Shown piece after piece: positions 32,630 through 46,300 of a stretch of DNA of 64,000 nt. The stretch is taken from the NCBI RefSeq assembly GCF_905475465.1, contig NC_062247.1, positions 8,370,001 through 8,434,000 of the forward strand. The letters are read 5' to 3'. A program made the position numbers and the translations under genes. The notes below the pieces were generated by a model that saw only the letters and a program-made list of their open reading frames with translations, was not told the origin of the DNA and did no database searches. The DNA is from Pieris napi (Eukaryota > Arthropoda > Insecta > Lepidoptera > Pieridae). Numbering within the stretch: position 1 is the first letter of the stretch; every line of letters starts with the position of its first letter.

Positions 32630-33520
32630 ATGTCTTTGGTAAGAAAAACGAATTTCAAAAATGTTAATAAATTGTATGGACAATTAATCATAGGACCTCC
32701 CGGTGCCGGCAAAACAACATACTGCAGTGAAATGTCAAAGCTATTAAGAAAACTTGGAAGGAAAACAATTATTGTCAACCTGGATCCAGCTAATGATAAC
32801 ATTACTTATGAACCCGATATTGACATGCGAAATTTAATAACTTTAGAAAATGTTATGGAAGTGCACAATTTGGGTCCTAATGGTGCACTGCTATACTGTA
32901 TGGAATATTTAGAAAAAAATATAGAATGGCTTATAGAACAACTAAGAGATGAGCATGCTGCAAATTATATATTTGATTTACCTGGTCAGGTTGAGCTTTA
33001 CAGCCATCATGAGTCATTAACAAATATTTTCTCAAAATTAGCTAACACTGCAAACTTGGAACTTTGTGTGATACATCTCGTTGATTCACATCACTGTTCT
33101 GATGCTGGAAAATTTATTTCAGCTTTAATGTTGTCTTTAAATGCCATGTTGAAACTAGGCTTTCCACACATTAATTTACTTACTAAAGTAGATTTACTAA
33201 ACAAACATTCAGATAAATTGCAATTCGGTATAGATTTCTATACTGAAGTTTTAGATTTAAATTATTTATTGGATTCTTTAGATACTGACCACTTTGCCAG
33301 CAAATATACAAAGTTAAACAGAGCCTTAGTGTCTATAATAGAAGATTATAGCTTGGTAACATTTCAATTAGTTAACATGTTTAAAGAGGAAAGTTTAATT
33401 AAAGTTAAGAACTCCGTGGATAAGGCTAATGGCTATGTTTTTAAAGCAGATGAAGGTCGCCATATAAACAGCCTGTTGGCCTGTGCTATGGGCATTCCAG
33501 ATAAAACTAGTGATGTATAG
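32630..33520 (+). CDS. GPN2: GPN-loop GTPase 2
   Basis: GPN-loop GTPases help assemble and import RNA polymerase II and III. The frame is 296 residues and intronless. Motifs in order: P-loop IIGPPGAGKTTYC (about 20-32); VNLDPANDNITYEPDIDMR (G2 region); the family signature GPN in HNLGPNGALLYCMEYLE; the G3 box in FDLPGQVELYSHHES; HLVDSHHCSDAGKFISALM; the G4-like LLTKVDLL; and C-terminal EDYSLVTFQLVNM and VDKANGYVFKADEG. These match GPN2 better than GPN1 or GPN3. The start lies 2 nt after the PSMG3 stop, in a good context (AACAATG). An AATAAA signal is near 33587. Confidence 0.95.
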   Translation: MSLVRKTNFKNVNKLYGQLIIGPPGAGKTTYCSEMSKLLRKLGRKTIIVNLDPANDNITYEPDIDMRNLITLENVMEVHNLGPNGALLYCMEYLEKNIEWLIEQLRDEHAANYIFDLPGQVELYSHHESLTNIFSKLANTANLELCVIHLVDSHHCSDAGKFISALMLSLNAMLKLGFPHINLLTKVDLLNKHSDKLQFGIDFYTEVLDLNYLLDSLDTDHFASKYTKLNRALVSIIEDYSLVTFQLVNMFKEESLIKVKNSVDKANGYVFKADEGRHINSLLACAMGIPDKTSDV

Positions 33521-33840
33521 ATAGAATAACAAGAACTATCCAGGAAATTTGTGACACATTATTTCCTATGTAGTAACTTCCAACATAATAAATATTCATA
33601 AACTAATAAGCCTATTGAGCCTTAAAACTGCTCCTTTAACCTTCAAATAGCAGTTTTCCTTGTCATATATGTAGTAGTTTATTGGAACTATGTAAGTGTA
33701 CACTGGCACTGTAAATAGTGTATAAGATTGTTTCTTACTGTACTTTATATAATAGGGTAATAAACTTTTATCTGGAAGATGTTTTATTTCTTGAAAATTA
33801 CATTAAATTAAATCCAGCTTTTTATTTTGATTTGTTACAG

Positions 33841-34056
33841 ATGTCTAAAAACAAAAAAGATTTGTATACAAAACTATTGGAAGAAGAGTTGAAAATAGAT
33901 AAACTTTTAAATGATGACAAAAATCAAATTCAAGTCAAATTATTGCACCAGTATAATAATATTAAAGATGCAACCCAAATAGTTATAAATCACATTGCTA
34001 ATTTAGAAGGAACGACCCTAACTGATATTCATAAAAAACTAAATCTTGAAGAATGA
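33841..34056 (+). CDS. SWI5: SWI5 homologue (recombination accessory protein)
   Basis: SWI5 pairs with SFR1/MEI5 and stimulates Rad51 strand exchange. This is a 71-residue protein: a lysine/glutamate-rich coiled coil (KLLEEELKIDKLL), then the SWI5 signature LLHQYNNIKDATQIVINHIA and the ending GTTLTDIHKKLNL. The frame is open further upstream, but 'tttgttacag' directly precedes the ATG, so the upstream part is best read as an intron, with the start at 33841. An AATAAA overlaps the region just after the stop (34058 onward). It lies 320 bp downstream of GPN2 on the same strand, with a separate AATAAA between. Confidence 0.82.
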   Translation: MSKNKKDLYTKLLEEELKIDKLLNDDKNQIQVKLLHQYNNIKDATQIVINHIANLEGTTLTDIHKKLNLEE

Positions 34057-34079
34057 AATAAAACAAGTATTAATGATGG

Positions 34080-37000
34080 AACCTTTTATTTGAAGACAAA
34101 TACAACTCTTTACAAGTTAATTTCGTCTAATATTGTATTGTTCACAGAAAAACAGTTGTGAACATATTTTTATGAACTTCTAAGAGCAAATTTATGTAGT
34201 TATAAGTGTTTTCAAAAAGCCACAGTTCCATGTTGCTACTCAATTACGAAAAAGGTATGAATATGACAAATAGTTCTAATATATTCATATATGTTGACAA
34301 AATATTAAGTGACCATTGTCAGCAAATAAGTTTAATTGGAGTAAAGGTATACTGTTGAATAATAATCTAAAACTATATGGAATATTGGTTTTAAGAAACA
34401 TAAAATCTACCTTCCTTCTTGGAAACAGTACTACATTTAAAATATGTGACAGTTTATTTTAAATAGCACAAATACCATAAAACAAAGGAAATTTATAATA
34501 TAATTTCCGTTCAATAAAATTGTTTGTAAACAGTGCCCATAGTTATAAACCGTCTAATATAAACATGCATCCCATGAAATATAACCAACCCCTAACATGC
34601 TTTGACGTTACACAACTCCTTAACGAAATGAATGTATTACATTGAAGTTTAAATTCTAACGCTACAATATTGTGTTTATTAATAAGCAAGCAATAATATA
34701 TAAATGTTTATATAAGTGTGCGTCGTAAAGACGCGTGCTATCTAGTAGCTATTCCGCAATGAGCCAGCGTGAGCTGACCACACGTAAGCTAAAACCTATC
34801 GCCACAGCGATAATACGAAGTCGGTTTGCTTTACATCTTTAAGCGATCACTTTCAGCTTGTGTTCGCAGTGTGTTTTTTCACTAGTTCTGATCAAGTTTC
34901 CTTTGTTAAATCAATATGTTATTGTGGCAACATATTTGTCTCTGTTCCAGCCAGGGAATAAAGCGTTCCAAATTGTAAAGTCTTCATTAGTTCCATTCTC
35001 TATTGGTGTCAACCGTTCGGTACTTTACTTCGTGAACGTTTTCAATGGAATGTTACATTTGATGTTGAAACAGTATTTTCACCAACAGAGTAGTGTGATA
35101 AGACTTTGTCTTAAATATTTGTCATTCCAGCTAAATTTAAGTATAACAATATAACAAATTTACAAAAATACATATAAATTAAAGAACATTCGCCGTTTTG
35201 AGATTCCTAAAATGCATATAAATATATCACTAACAAATCTAAGTTATTCTATTCAAATAATACCCTATAGGATGTGGAAAGCTCAACACGCGAATGTTCT
35301 TTCACTTTCATTAAACGTCTATCGTTAGACTTATATCTATCAGTTTCAGACTCGTTTCAGGCTAATTTTAAGTCCCACAGACTAATTTCAGAGCACCAAC
35401 CATCAATCAATAAATGCGATTTTAACACTAATTTAATTATCCTCCCACCACTGTTCATCAAATGTTGACAAACGAGTGCATACGAAAATAGATTATAAAG
35501 AAGTCTAGGAGGACCATTTCAACAATTGTAACAATATACCACATTGGAATAGCTTGCTGTCGTCTACTATGAGAAAAACATGCTTATAATATCGAGAGCA
35601 AGTTATTGCAATGTTAAAAACAATCTCACATTCATTCAATAACGCCTAAATATACACAAAGTTCCTAAAAACAAGTCTGAATACGTTGGGTTTAACCCAT
35701 GCAATCGAACGTAACTTAAAGATCTTTTAATTAAGTGAATGTTTACCATAAAACTAAGATCCATTGTACCAAAACTACATTTCATAAAAAAAACATCTTA
35801 AACTAATGATCCAGAAATCAAAATATACATATTCAGTTAAAATAATCTACATCCATTGAAAATTTAAAATTTCATAATTTATCTAGTAAAACATAATTTA
35901 TTGTAACGCTAAAAAATCCTATCATAGAAGTATACATTTTATCTATGGTAATTTGACAGTTACCTCAACAAAACTAAAATTGTACTTAAAAACCAAATTT
36001 CTCTATGGTCAATTCACTTTAATACTGAGTTTAGATTACATAGGCTAAACCGAGCTTAAAAATAAGATATTTTGGTAAATTGTAAATATACTATGTGTAA
36101 ATAAATAATGCCGACTCATATGCTAACATGCCATTTAAATGACTCAACTTGGTAATTTTAATAGCAAATATCACTTGTCTCATTAATGGTGGAGGTCATC
36201 TCGTGAACCCCATAGCTGTATTCATTGGTTTGTCATTGGATATTCATATTATTGTTCTTTTATTGTATCCTAAACATTGAGCTTGTCTTGTTTGGAAATA
36301 GCTTTTAATTCAGATATCACCGGCGCACTAAACAATAGATTCACAAACATTTTCTCAACACAATAACAGATAACTTGGACCTTTATTCATAAAAAAAAGT
36401 TTAATTACACCATTTTTAATAAGAAAGAGACAAAAGAGTTCTTTAGTTAACAGTGAAATTATACTTTGTTTTTATGAAAATTAGTTGTATGTAGAGAGAA
36501 TGTCAACAAATCTTTGTGTAAAATAAGTCATCACAGATTTTTCTGAAATTACACGTTGCTATGGTAACCGCATGTATTTTTACATTTTGGTGTTTAATAA
36601 GTTTAGACACCATACACAAAGGTTTAACCCCTTATTAATATTCCTCTAATAAAGTATATTTTAACTTTGAGGCTATCAACAAGGGACTTTACGCCGGATA
36701 AATCTAAATCAGTCGCATTAAAAGCGAAAATCGCTTGTCACATCGATATTAATAATTAAACACTATCGTGTCAAATTAAAAAATCAGTCTCACCTTCGGG
36801 AAGTCTTTTAGATGTTTAGGCACGTATATTAGTTATCTTAGGGGCAACTAACTTATCATAACAGTTACATGGCTTGTTTTTAATCAGACACTGAGGTCAT
36901 TAGCGATAATTGGTTAATCAAGTTTGCATAGTTTTTTTTTAAACAACCCTTTCGACATGTAATAGACTAGAGGAGTCTATTTATTAGCTGGCGATTTTCT

Positions 37001-37389
37001 TAGTAATTCTTGAGTCAAGCTTGAAATATTATTATCTTTGAAAATAGATTCCTCAATTAAGAAATTCCTTAATTAGAGAAAATAGATATTATCATAGATT
37101 TTTTCTATCAAATTCATAAACTTACGACTCGTAGCAAATACGCCTGCTAGTTTGTTAATAGAAACCGGGCATAAATTGACCAATCTTAACCAATATCGAA
37201 AACAGTGTCGAGAGCTTAAGGCTGTTGAAAATACGTGCTAAAATGTTGCCCAGACCTTTATCCAGCTAACGCCAGATCTTAATAGAATGCAAATAACAAT
37301 AAAAAAAACTGAACTATGGAAAAAAAAGAAAATAAATGTTAAAAACTGTAAATAAATACATAAAAATTACTTCCTTTAAATAAAACAAT
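34080..37389 (-). other. FAM120 3' UTR and intergenic DNA
   Basis: No coding frame is supported in these 3.3 kb between the SWI5 end and the FAM120 stop codon. Complement-strand AATAAA candidates occur, for example near 34670. The less AT-rich block at 34720-34860 could be conserved untranslated sequence. The two genes converge here, so their 3' ends may come close or overlap. I saw no recognisable mobile element in it. Confidence 0.45.
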
Positions 37390-40300
37390 TTAATTAGAGA
37401 CGGGCGCATCCCCTTGACCGATGTGCTCCTTTTCAGACATGGATTGATCCTGTAAAATTATTAATTTTATCTTTTTTGTTGGTAATTCCAGCTTGAGGCA
37501 TTATAGGCCCAAATACCCATATAGACATAGCTAAAAATGTGTATTTGGCGAAACCAATATTCATGAAGAGTATAAAAAAAACTAGATTTTTTTATCTGGC
37601 AACGATAAAAGATGTTTTTTTTTGAAAAATTGCAATTAAGGCAAAAGACCATGACGCCATATTAACGAATACTTTACAAGATTAGCATATCCGTTTTGAC
37701 CACAAAGGCTATTCATTTTCTTCATATTTACATGTCATGGATACAAGTCTATTGGCCCAATTATTTTACGATAATTGAACTATGAATGTTCTTCCATTTG
37801 TGCCGAATACAAATTTAGTTAATTATATACCTTCTTATCTAAAGGTCCGTTGGCCTCTAACGATTGCGCTACATCAGTCTTAGCCGATTTCTTTTTCCCC
37901 TTTCCCAGATTTTTCTTGGGAATTTTTCCAGTCTTTGGTTTTTGTTGCTGAGCTCCTGTAATATTAATAATATTATTAAATGGAAAGAGCGGAATTCCAA
38001 AGATTTTCGCTTGACATTATATCATTAAATCTTGTAAACTAATATTAAAGTGTAAAAACAGACCATGTTTACTTCAAAAATTATATATTTTTTAAATGAT
38101 AGCGATTTGACAAAATTTTAACCACTTTTTTACTAGTGTAATTAGACACAGAAACCAACGTAAAATAATTGATGTGGTAGTTATCATTCTTAAATATATA
38201 TATACAACATATTAGATTTCGATCAAAAAAGACAAACAGTCTCAGAAGTAAGTAATGTTTAAGACAGTATTAGGATTAGACAACCGAAGATGGTTTTATT
38301 TAGATTTTGTTTTGAAAGTGTCCGCCTCATCTTCCAATAGGTTTTTATTTTGTTTAAAGGACCTCAAATTTTCTTTAAAATGCTCGCAATGTAAGGTGGT
38401 TTTTAAATTCTATAATAGACACACACACACACATACCTTCACCATCATTATCGATGTTATCCTCTTGAGGACTTCCCTCATCGGCGAGAAGGTTCATATC
38501 ATCAGATCTCACAGTTTTTCTGAAATTATCGAATAATATTTTACGTATGTTTTACGGAAGTACTCTTTATATGTAAATAAATAAGAAATGTTAGAATAGA
38601 TCAGACATCATAGTATCTATCATAGTTACAAATTATTCAAATGTCATTTTTAGCCAAATATTCTTAAATCTCACAGTCTTGTTTAATTTACTATTAGTTA
38701 AAAATTAAATGTATAGTTTAATTAATAACATTTTGCTTCATTTAAATTAAACCCTTATTCTGAATATGAATTCATCTTATTTTCTAAGTTTTTGAAGTTG
38801 TACTTCTTTAGGCGCGTTATGAAAAATTGATGAGAGTGAAATTTTACGATGCGCGCGCACCTGTGACACAAAATTAGGAGTGTGATTATACCGTGCGCGA
38901 GCGAGATAGGAATAAGACAATCTACAAGTAAAAAGAAATAGACTATGCGTGAAGTTCGAAGATCGCAAATTTTGAATGATCATAATGACAAATGACAATT
39001 GACATTTGTCATTTACCTTTTAAACAAATAAAGGAGTTTTTAATATTTTTTCAAAGAAATTTAGCAATGCTTTTTGAATTATAATCAATCAATAAAATGA
39101 ATATTTAAATCAATACTAATGAATATTAATATGAAGAGAATAAAAATATTTGTGAAAAAACTGTTCTCATCAACCTTCCTAAGTGCTTCAATACAATTGA
39201 GGTTAACTATCCGTATGTATTATTATTATCGAGTAATGTTTTGATTAAAAAATTAACCACATTGTTTAATCAAAACATGTAATTTTTCAGATTTAATCTA
39301 GCAAATATAAGGACAAGAGACAAAAAACAATTGATGAATCAGTGGAAGTGCACTAAATTGAATACAAAAAAAGAGTCATCTTACTGCTGTGAAACATCAA
39401 AAACTGGAGGTGTAACAAAGCCACCATCACCTTCTCCAGACACAATGGACGTGTCACAGAGATGATACTGCAACAGTTTGAAGTCGATTTCAATGAATTT
39501 GATTGTGAAGGTGTCGAGGTAGGAATGTTAATTATAAATATGATGTATGGTGATGTTCAAGGTTCAACCTCTCAAGCATAAGCATAATATGCTCACAACA
39601 GTACTTTATTCCCCTACAGGGTAGTCAGAGATATTCTAATACCTCAAAACATCCATGTTGCACTTGTAGTACCGAAACTGTCCAGCCAGAAGTGAGCCCA
39701 TTCCCACTTATAATGAACAGTGGGTATAATACACATCAACACCTGAATGCGAACCACTCAAAGTGATACTTAAATTAATAAATGTTATTTATATATTTTA
39801 GAATATTACAAATAAAATCATTTTGGAAATAATTGATATCCCAAAAGCAAATAAAGTGTACAATGATACAAAGTGTACAAGGTAATAATTCAGTTTTGAC
39901 ATAACTTGAATACTAGAAAAGCCAGACAAAGGTGTGCACAACAGTGACAACATAACTTAACAATTTCATTATTTTGTAGGATTATAATGCAAAGGTTAAA
40001 GAGAATCATGTCGAACTGAATAACAAGAATCCCCAAACAACTCCAAAGAAACCTACAAGGAGGACACTGGTATTATATTTAAATTATCTCTATCTCTAAA
40101 TAGATAAAAGAAAGTTGCTATCCAGGTCTGTAGCATGTGCAATTAGTTTTTCTAAACTACACAACGGATTTTGATCTGACTAATATATAGACTGTTCTTC
40201 CAAAATGGATTTTTATAATATGAATTATCCATTTTTTAAGTTTTGCATGGACAGAGCTTATATTAATATTCTCTTATTTGTTGCACAAAAGCAAGTAGTA

Positions 40301-43300
40301 GTTTTAGTTTGGGAGAAGCCTCGTATCAAGATATGCATAGCTTTCGGGCTCTGGAAAATGAGCAGCTTCAAATAGAACACAAACATAGAGTTAAGAATAT
40401 GGCAGAGATGCACAACCAAGTAATGATTAATTTAAAATTACAAACCAAAATTCTGATGCAGACATTAGAGTCACATAAAAATAAATAGTATAATGAAATA
40501 AAAATGTTTTAAAGATAAATAGTGTTTTATTTGTTTAAATAACTTAATTGTTAAAACAACCTAAATTAAGAACTATCAAACTATCAATTTTGATTTTGAA
40601 ATCAATGGCTATATTGTGCAATACTGCCAAATCTACAACATACATCTTAGTGTTTGGTAGAGATGTTCTAAATGTATAATAATATATACTTTTAACTTAA
40701 TAGAATTTATGTTACACTTAATGTAAGAGAATAATAATAAATATTTATTTATTTAATTTTTCAAATGTAAACTGAACTTTATTGACTATAATGACTCCTT
40801 TTCCAGTCTTTGATTATTTAATTGTAAATAATTATTTGCATGCAATCAAAAACTATTTTTAATAATGCCAAAGAAGTATAACTTCTTACGCGCGTACATA
40901 AGTACACGCACCCTTTTTTTTTTTAAATTTAAATAAAACCCAACAGTGTTATACAAATAATAAGGTCAAAATGTCTATCTATTATTTTTAAAAAGTATCT
41001 AACTCCCTATTAGTTAGCCATTAGAGCCATTAATTTCTATTGGCGCACAGCCGGGGTTCTAACCTACGACCTTCAGAAATCAAAGTCAGAACTCAGACCA
41101 CTAGGCCAACACAGCCCTGCGATTCTGTAACTCACTTTTCGAACTCACACAGCGGTTTTGTAAAGGTGGAAGCTTGTAGTTTATCAGAATGCCAAATCAT
41201 AAAATGACTGCTTCACGACTGATTTGAGAGCGACCGCCGATGCAAAAAAAAAAAAAAATGACGGCCACTCACCCATTAACAGCAATAGTGGCAGGTCTGG
41301 CTGGCTCATCCGTGTCCCTTCTGACGCGTCGTCCACGCCCTCTGGTGCCGATGGCGCCGCGACCACGCCCACGACCGCGACCGCCACGCCAACCGCGACC
41401 GCTGTACGCGTTACGAGGAGGGGGCGTGTAGCCCACGTAGCTGACCTTAAATGTTATGTACGAAATTGAAAAAAGAAAAACTATCACACAAAAAAATTAA
41501 CCTTAACAATAGGCTATTTGACAGTATGAAAATAATAATAAATAATAAAAAATCTATACTTAAAATATTTATTTTTATTACGTCAGTCACGTGATACAAA
41601 GCGGTCATATCCTAATACTGTCTTGGCGTTTAATTTTTGTCACTCTGTTTTTGACCGAAATATAATATATGTATGTATGAGTAATTATGTAATTAAGAAT
41701 GATTCAATTAAGATTAATTGATCAATTTGTAAAGGATCTATAGACATTAATAAATATTCTGAAATGGTATCAAATATTGTCAAATAGTCACAGAGTAAAC
41801 TCCATTAAATTATTCGACTTTGATTAGTTTGCCATATATTGTAATACTTCCATATGACAACTTCATAAAGCCAAAAAAAATTCCTTTAGAATCGACATAT
41901 TCAAACTTATATTAACAAAAATATTCATTTCCTAATTTTAAATTAATTGTCATAGCCTCATTACACACCACTGGTACAGCTCATAATTTATCTTAGATAA
42001 AAAGTTGAATAGCTTTTTCTTAGCACAAACCGCCAACACCAGCATTTCCTTCACCATGCGAGCTAGTGTCAAATCTTGTCATAGAAAAGTCAATTGGTGC
42101 GATCAGACGTTGGTTGACGCAATACCTGCGGATATCTGGCAGCACGTGGTGGGTAGCTGCCGTTGCCCCACTGCCCCACAACGACTCCTGCAATCTCAAG
42201 CCTAGCCCCGCGACCCCTTCCCCTCCACCCGCCTAAAGGTTCACCCACAACTCCTACTAGTGGCAGGGGGGGCATCGCAAACTCCACCTCTAAACCTTCG
42301 AGGATTGCTTTGCGCATGCGTTCCACCTGTAAACAACATTTTTTTGTTAGTAGGTTAGCTTAGATTATGTTAGTAAAATATATATCACCGTAAAATTGTA
42401 GACACCGTTAGATTTTAATCTATCTCGCGAGATTGTAAACTGACGAAAGATTGTGAACCTCAACGAACTGCTGTTAAATTGTAATTTAACGTATTTATTA
42501 TTCGGTAGATTGTAATCTATCGAAGTGAAACCGTCAAATTGTGAAACGGATCGCACCTCGCGCTGTTTGGTTGAACCGAATATTCCCCGCGCCACCTATT
42601 GTTTGTTAATTCGGTTGTTGTCGAATGTAAATTGATTGTTTTGATGAATGTAAATTGATGTCGTGTTGAAAGTAACTCACAGCTTTAGAATTATGAAATT
42701 GTTGGGAAGTAAAATTAATCTGTGATTGACCAAAGAAGTTTGAATGATAACTAAGTTAGTGTAACGTGTAGTTAAAGTAAACATAAGTTTAAAAAAAAAT
42801 AGAAATTAAAAAATACAATTAAAACATATACAAGATAAGATAAGCACACAATAAAATAAAATTACTAGAAATTTGTTGGTACTTAAAGCAGAAAAAAAAG
42901 GAAATTTATCAGCAAAACAGCGATTTAGGTTCGAAAAAGGCTACCGAATATATCCAGCTCCGGATAAGCTGTGTTCAATCCGTTAAAATGGCGAAGAATC
43001 CGAACGAGAGGTGCCTGAACTCCTAGGTTGGTTTTTGCAGAAGGAATTTGGAAAATATTGCTGATTTTGGACCTAGGGAATGAATAAGTGATGATAATTT
43101 TAATATCCTGTAAGAGGTCACTGCTCTGTATATGATTATTTAGCAATTTATATAAGGTAACACCAGCTAAAGTTCTTAGTAAAGTGATATCATATTAAAT
43201 TTTTTAATATGATATTTCGGAAAGTATACCTTGACTACAGTATCCAGATGGTTATCGCATAGCTGCGCCAAGTGCTTGCAATGGTTTGCGCGATGTAAAT

Positions 43301-46300
43301 TACGTTGGAGTAATTTCCCGTCGAAGTACAGCCAAGGCGCGGCGACTAGCCACGGCACGGGAGCACCGCAAGCGTCGTTCGCCAGTAACGCCACTTCAGC
43401 GCCCGCCATCACTAACGCTCCTAGCTGAACGCCACGGGAACTTATTCCATTCACCTGCGAAAATTAAACAAAAGATTTTGGTATACTAAAGGATACTAAT
43501 TATCTCTTAGGATTTGTTTTTTATGTTTTGGGAAGAAATATATATCTAATATATAAAATTCTCGAGTCACAATGTTAGTTACCATTCTCCTCCAAAACGG
43601 CTTGACCGATTTTTTATAAAATTTTATATGCATATATCTATTTTTTTATTATATATATATATCTATTTTTCATACCCCTAACATTCTATTTTTATTTTTT
43701 TTTGATACAGCATACAAAAATAGTAAATACATACAAACCCTAATTTTCACCCCTCTACGTTCAACCCCTATTTTTATTATATAGTTAGTACGCTCTTTTA
43801 TTGAACTAAAAAATGTGTCCTCGAAATAACTACTATTTATTTAATTTTAGTAAGTTACTAGTACATTACTAGTTCTATATACACCGACCAGTAATGTTTG
43901 TCATTATGAACAAATAAAAAAAAATATCTTAACGCAATTTTACCAAAGGCGAACCAGCGTAGATGCCCTTGGACACTGGCTCGCAAGTGGGTTGCCAGCT
44001 TTTTAAAAATTGGCACGGACGTCGAGGTGACACTTACACAAGCATATACTTAAGAAGTTTATTACACGATTCATGCTGAAAGTATTTTAGTAGTTAAGGA
44101 AAAATATCTCACCGTCATCTCTTGCAAGTGCAGAGCGTTCATGAGATCAGTTGAGAAAGCTGTCGCTAAAAATGCATCCAATTCTTGCCGTCTAAGAATT
44201 TGTATTTGAGACGTCATAATGAATCTGTAAAAGAATAGTTAAAATAAATAGTCCATGTTTTAAGCGGGGCAACGACAGCCGCAGCAAAAGCAGTCTTCGC
44301 ATTAATGGGTGTGTTGCCGGCATTTTAGTAAGGAGTAAACTCGTTAGGAGACTGCTCGCCCAATTGTTATTTTTAAAACTCTAAATATAATGTTTGAAGT
44401 GAAAACTTCTTTAGCGGCGTTGTACACTTTTTGGAATGGGTAAAAAATGTTTATCTCGCGTCAGGAGACGTGATCTGATCGAAAATTCGTAAGACGGATG
44501 GAGAGTAGACAGCTGGCGCTGCGTATTTAATGTAATATAAATTGTCATGTTTGTGTATAATAGCGCAATAAATAAATATTGTATTCTACCACATAAATTA
44601 TAGTACTTTTATACTAATAATTAAAGCAATTCGTCCAAAATTATTCCCTAACCATTCCAAAATATCAAAAATACACCACGTTAATATTCAAGTTTTCACT
44701 TCTGCCGTCGTTTTTTTTTAAGTGAAACTTTTTTTTCGAATTCGAAAAAAAGACTTCTTGTTTCGACAACTAAAGACGAAAGCAAATATTAAATAAACAT
44801 TATTTACCTTAATACAGTCGCTAAAATCAAAAGATGTTGCGGCACATAAGAGGTGTTGAGCATGAGAGGAGTGTCAGACTTCATGCACGATAGGAACGCA
44901 CGCATACGACGGCACTTGTCATCTTGGGCGGTACTGCAAAAAAATTTTACAAATAATTTTTCAAACTCTTTGACACTATTGAGTCATTTTGTAATAATTT
45001 AACATTTGGAACTCAGATTCATGCAAATATTTTAATTAAGATTTTTTGGAATTAGACCAGTGCCGATAATTTTTGAAACCTAAAAAAATTACAGTAGGAT
45101 GAAACCCATTAGAAAAGCTGGGGAATATGATCAAAATGAAAGGAAAAATAAATTACGGTCGATCTGAGGTCGGGAAGGGGAAGGGGGGGAGTTTTAAGGG
45201 TAAAAAACGGTTTATCTCGATTTCCGGCAAAACTACAAGTCCTATCGAAGAAAGTTAAATGGCAAAGTTGGAGGTAATAAAAAGATCTAAAACTTTTGTA
45301 TTCACACATTTTTCACATAACCTCAAAATTTATGTGAAAATTTCAAAAAACCAAGTTTTTGGTTTTTTATTTTTATCTTTAACAAAAATTTTTTTTTTTT
45401 AACGAAATTTGGTGAAAACTTACCTTTCTATGTCCCAAATACACTGTAATTTATTTGATTAAAAATATTTATTTGTTCACCTTATTTTGAATTAATATCG
45501 AAAAAACATCCTAATTTTCAATCGAAAATTCTGACGTCAAAATTTCAGCTTTTTTCAAAAAGTTGGTGGGCTTTCAGTTCGTTGAAATCTCTACTTTCCT
45601 ATGGTAAAAAAATATATATATACTACCATAGTAAATCTTCTCAGAAAACGTAAAAAATCGTATACATTAACGCCCAGACCTGTCATCCCCTTCCTTACTT
45701 CTCTATGAAATACGAAAATTTTAGCCCATCTAAAGGCTAAATTTTTTTTTAAGTCACTCAGGTATATATAAATTATCTTAAAATAGTAATAATAGGCATC
45801 TGATTATAATTTAAAGAAGATTCGTAGAGAAGTAGGGAAGGGGATGACAGGTCTGGGCGTTACTGCATACGATTTTTTGCGTTTTCTGAGAAGATTTACT
45901 ATGGTAATATATATATATTTTTTTATCATAGGAAAGTAGAGATTTCAACGAACTGAAAGCCCACCAACTTTTTGAAAAAAGCTGAAATTTTGACGTCAGA
46001 ATTTTCGATTGAAAATTAGGATGTTTTTTCGATATTAATTCAAAATAAGGTGAACAAATAAATATTTTTAATCAAATAAATTACAGTGTATTTGGGACAT
46101 AGAAAGGTAAGTTTTCACCAAATTTCGTTAAAAAAAAATAATTTTTGTTAAAGATAAAAATAAAAAACCAAAAACTTGGTTTTTTGAAATTTTCACATAA
46201 ATTTTGAGGTTATGTGAAAAATGTGTGAATACAAAAGTTTTAGATCTTTTTATTACCTCCAACTTTGCCATTTAACTTTCTTCGATAGGACTTGTAGTTT

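Noticed and set aside
33718..33840. N-terminal extension of 41 codons on the SWI5 frame
   Set aside because: It begins without an ATG context and is separated from the SWI5 ATG by a strong splice acceptor, so it is read as intron.
41224..41469. Plus-strand ORFs over the GC-rich block, and similar ones at 42163-42363 and 43231-43489
   Set aside because: They are antisense shadows of FAM120 exons, whose minus-strand frame has family motifs and consistent splice phases.
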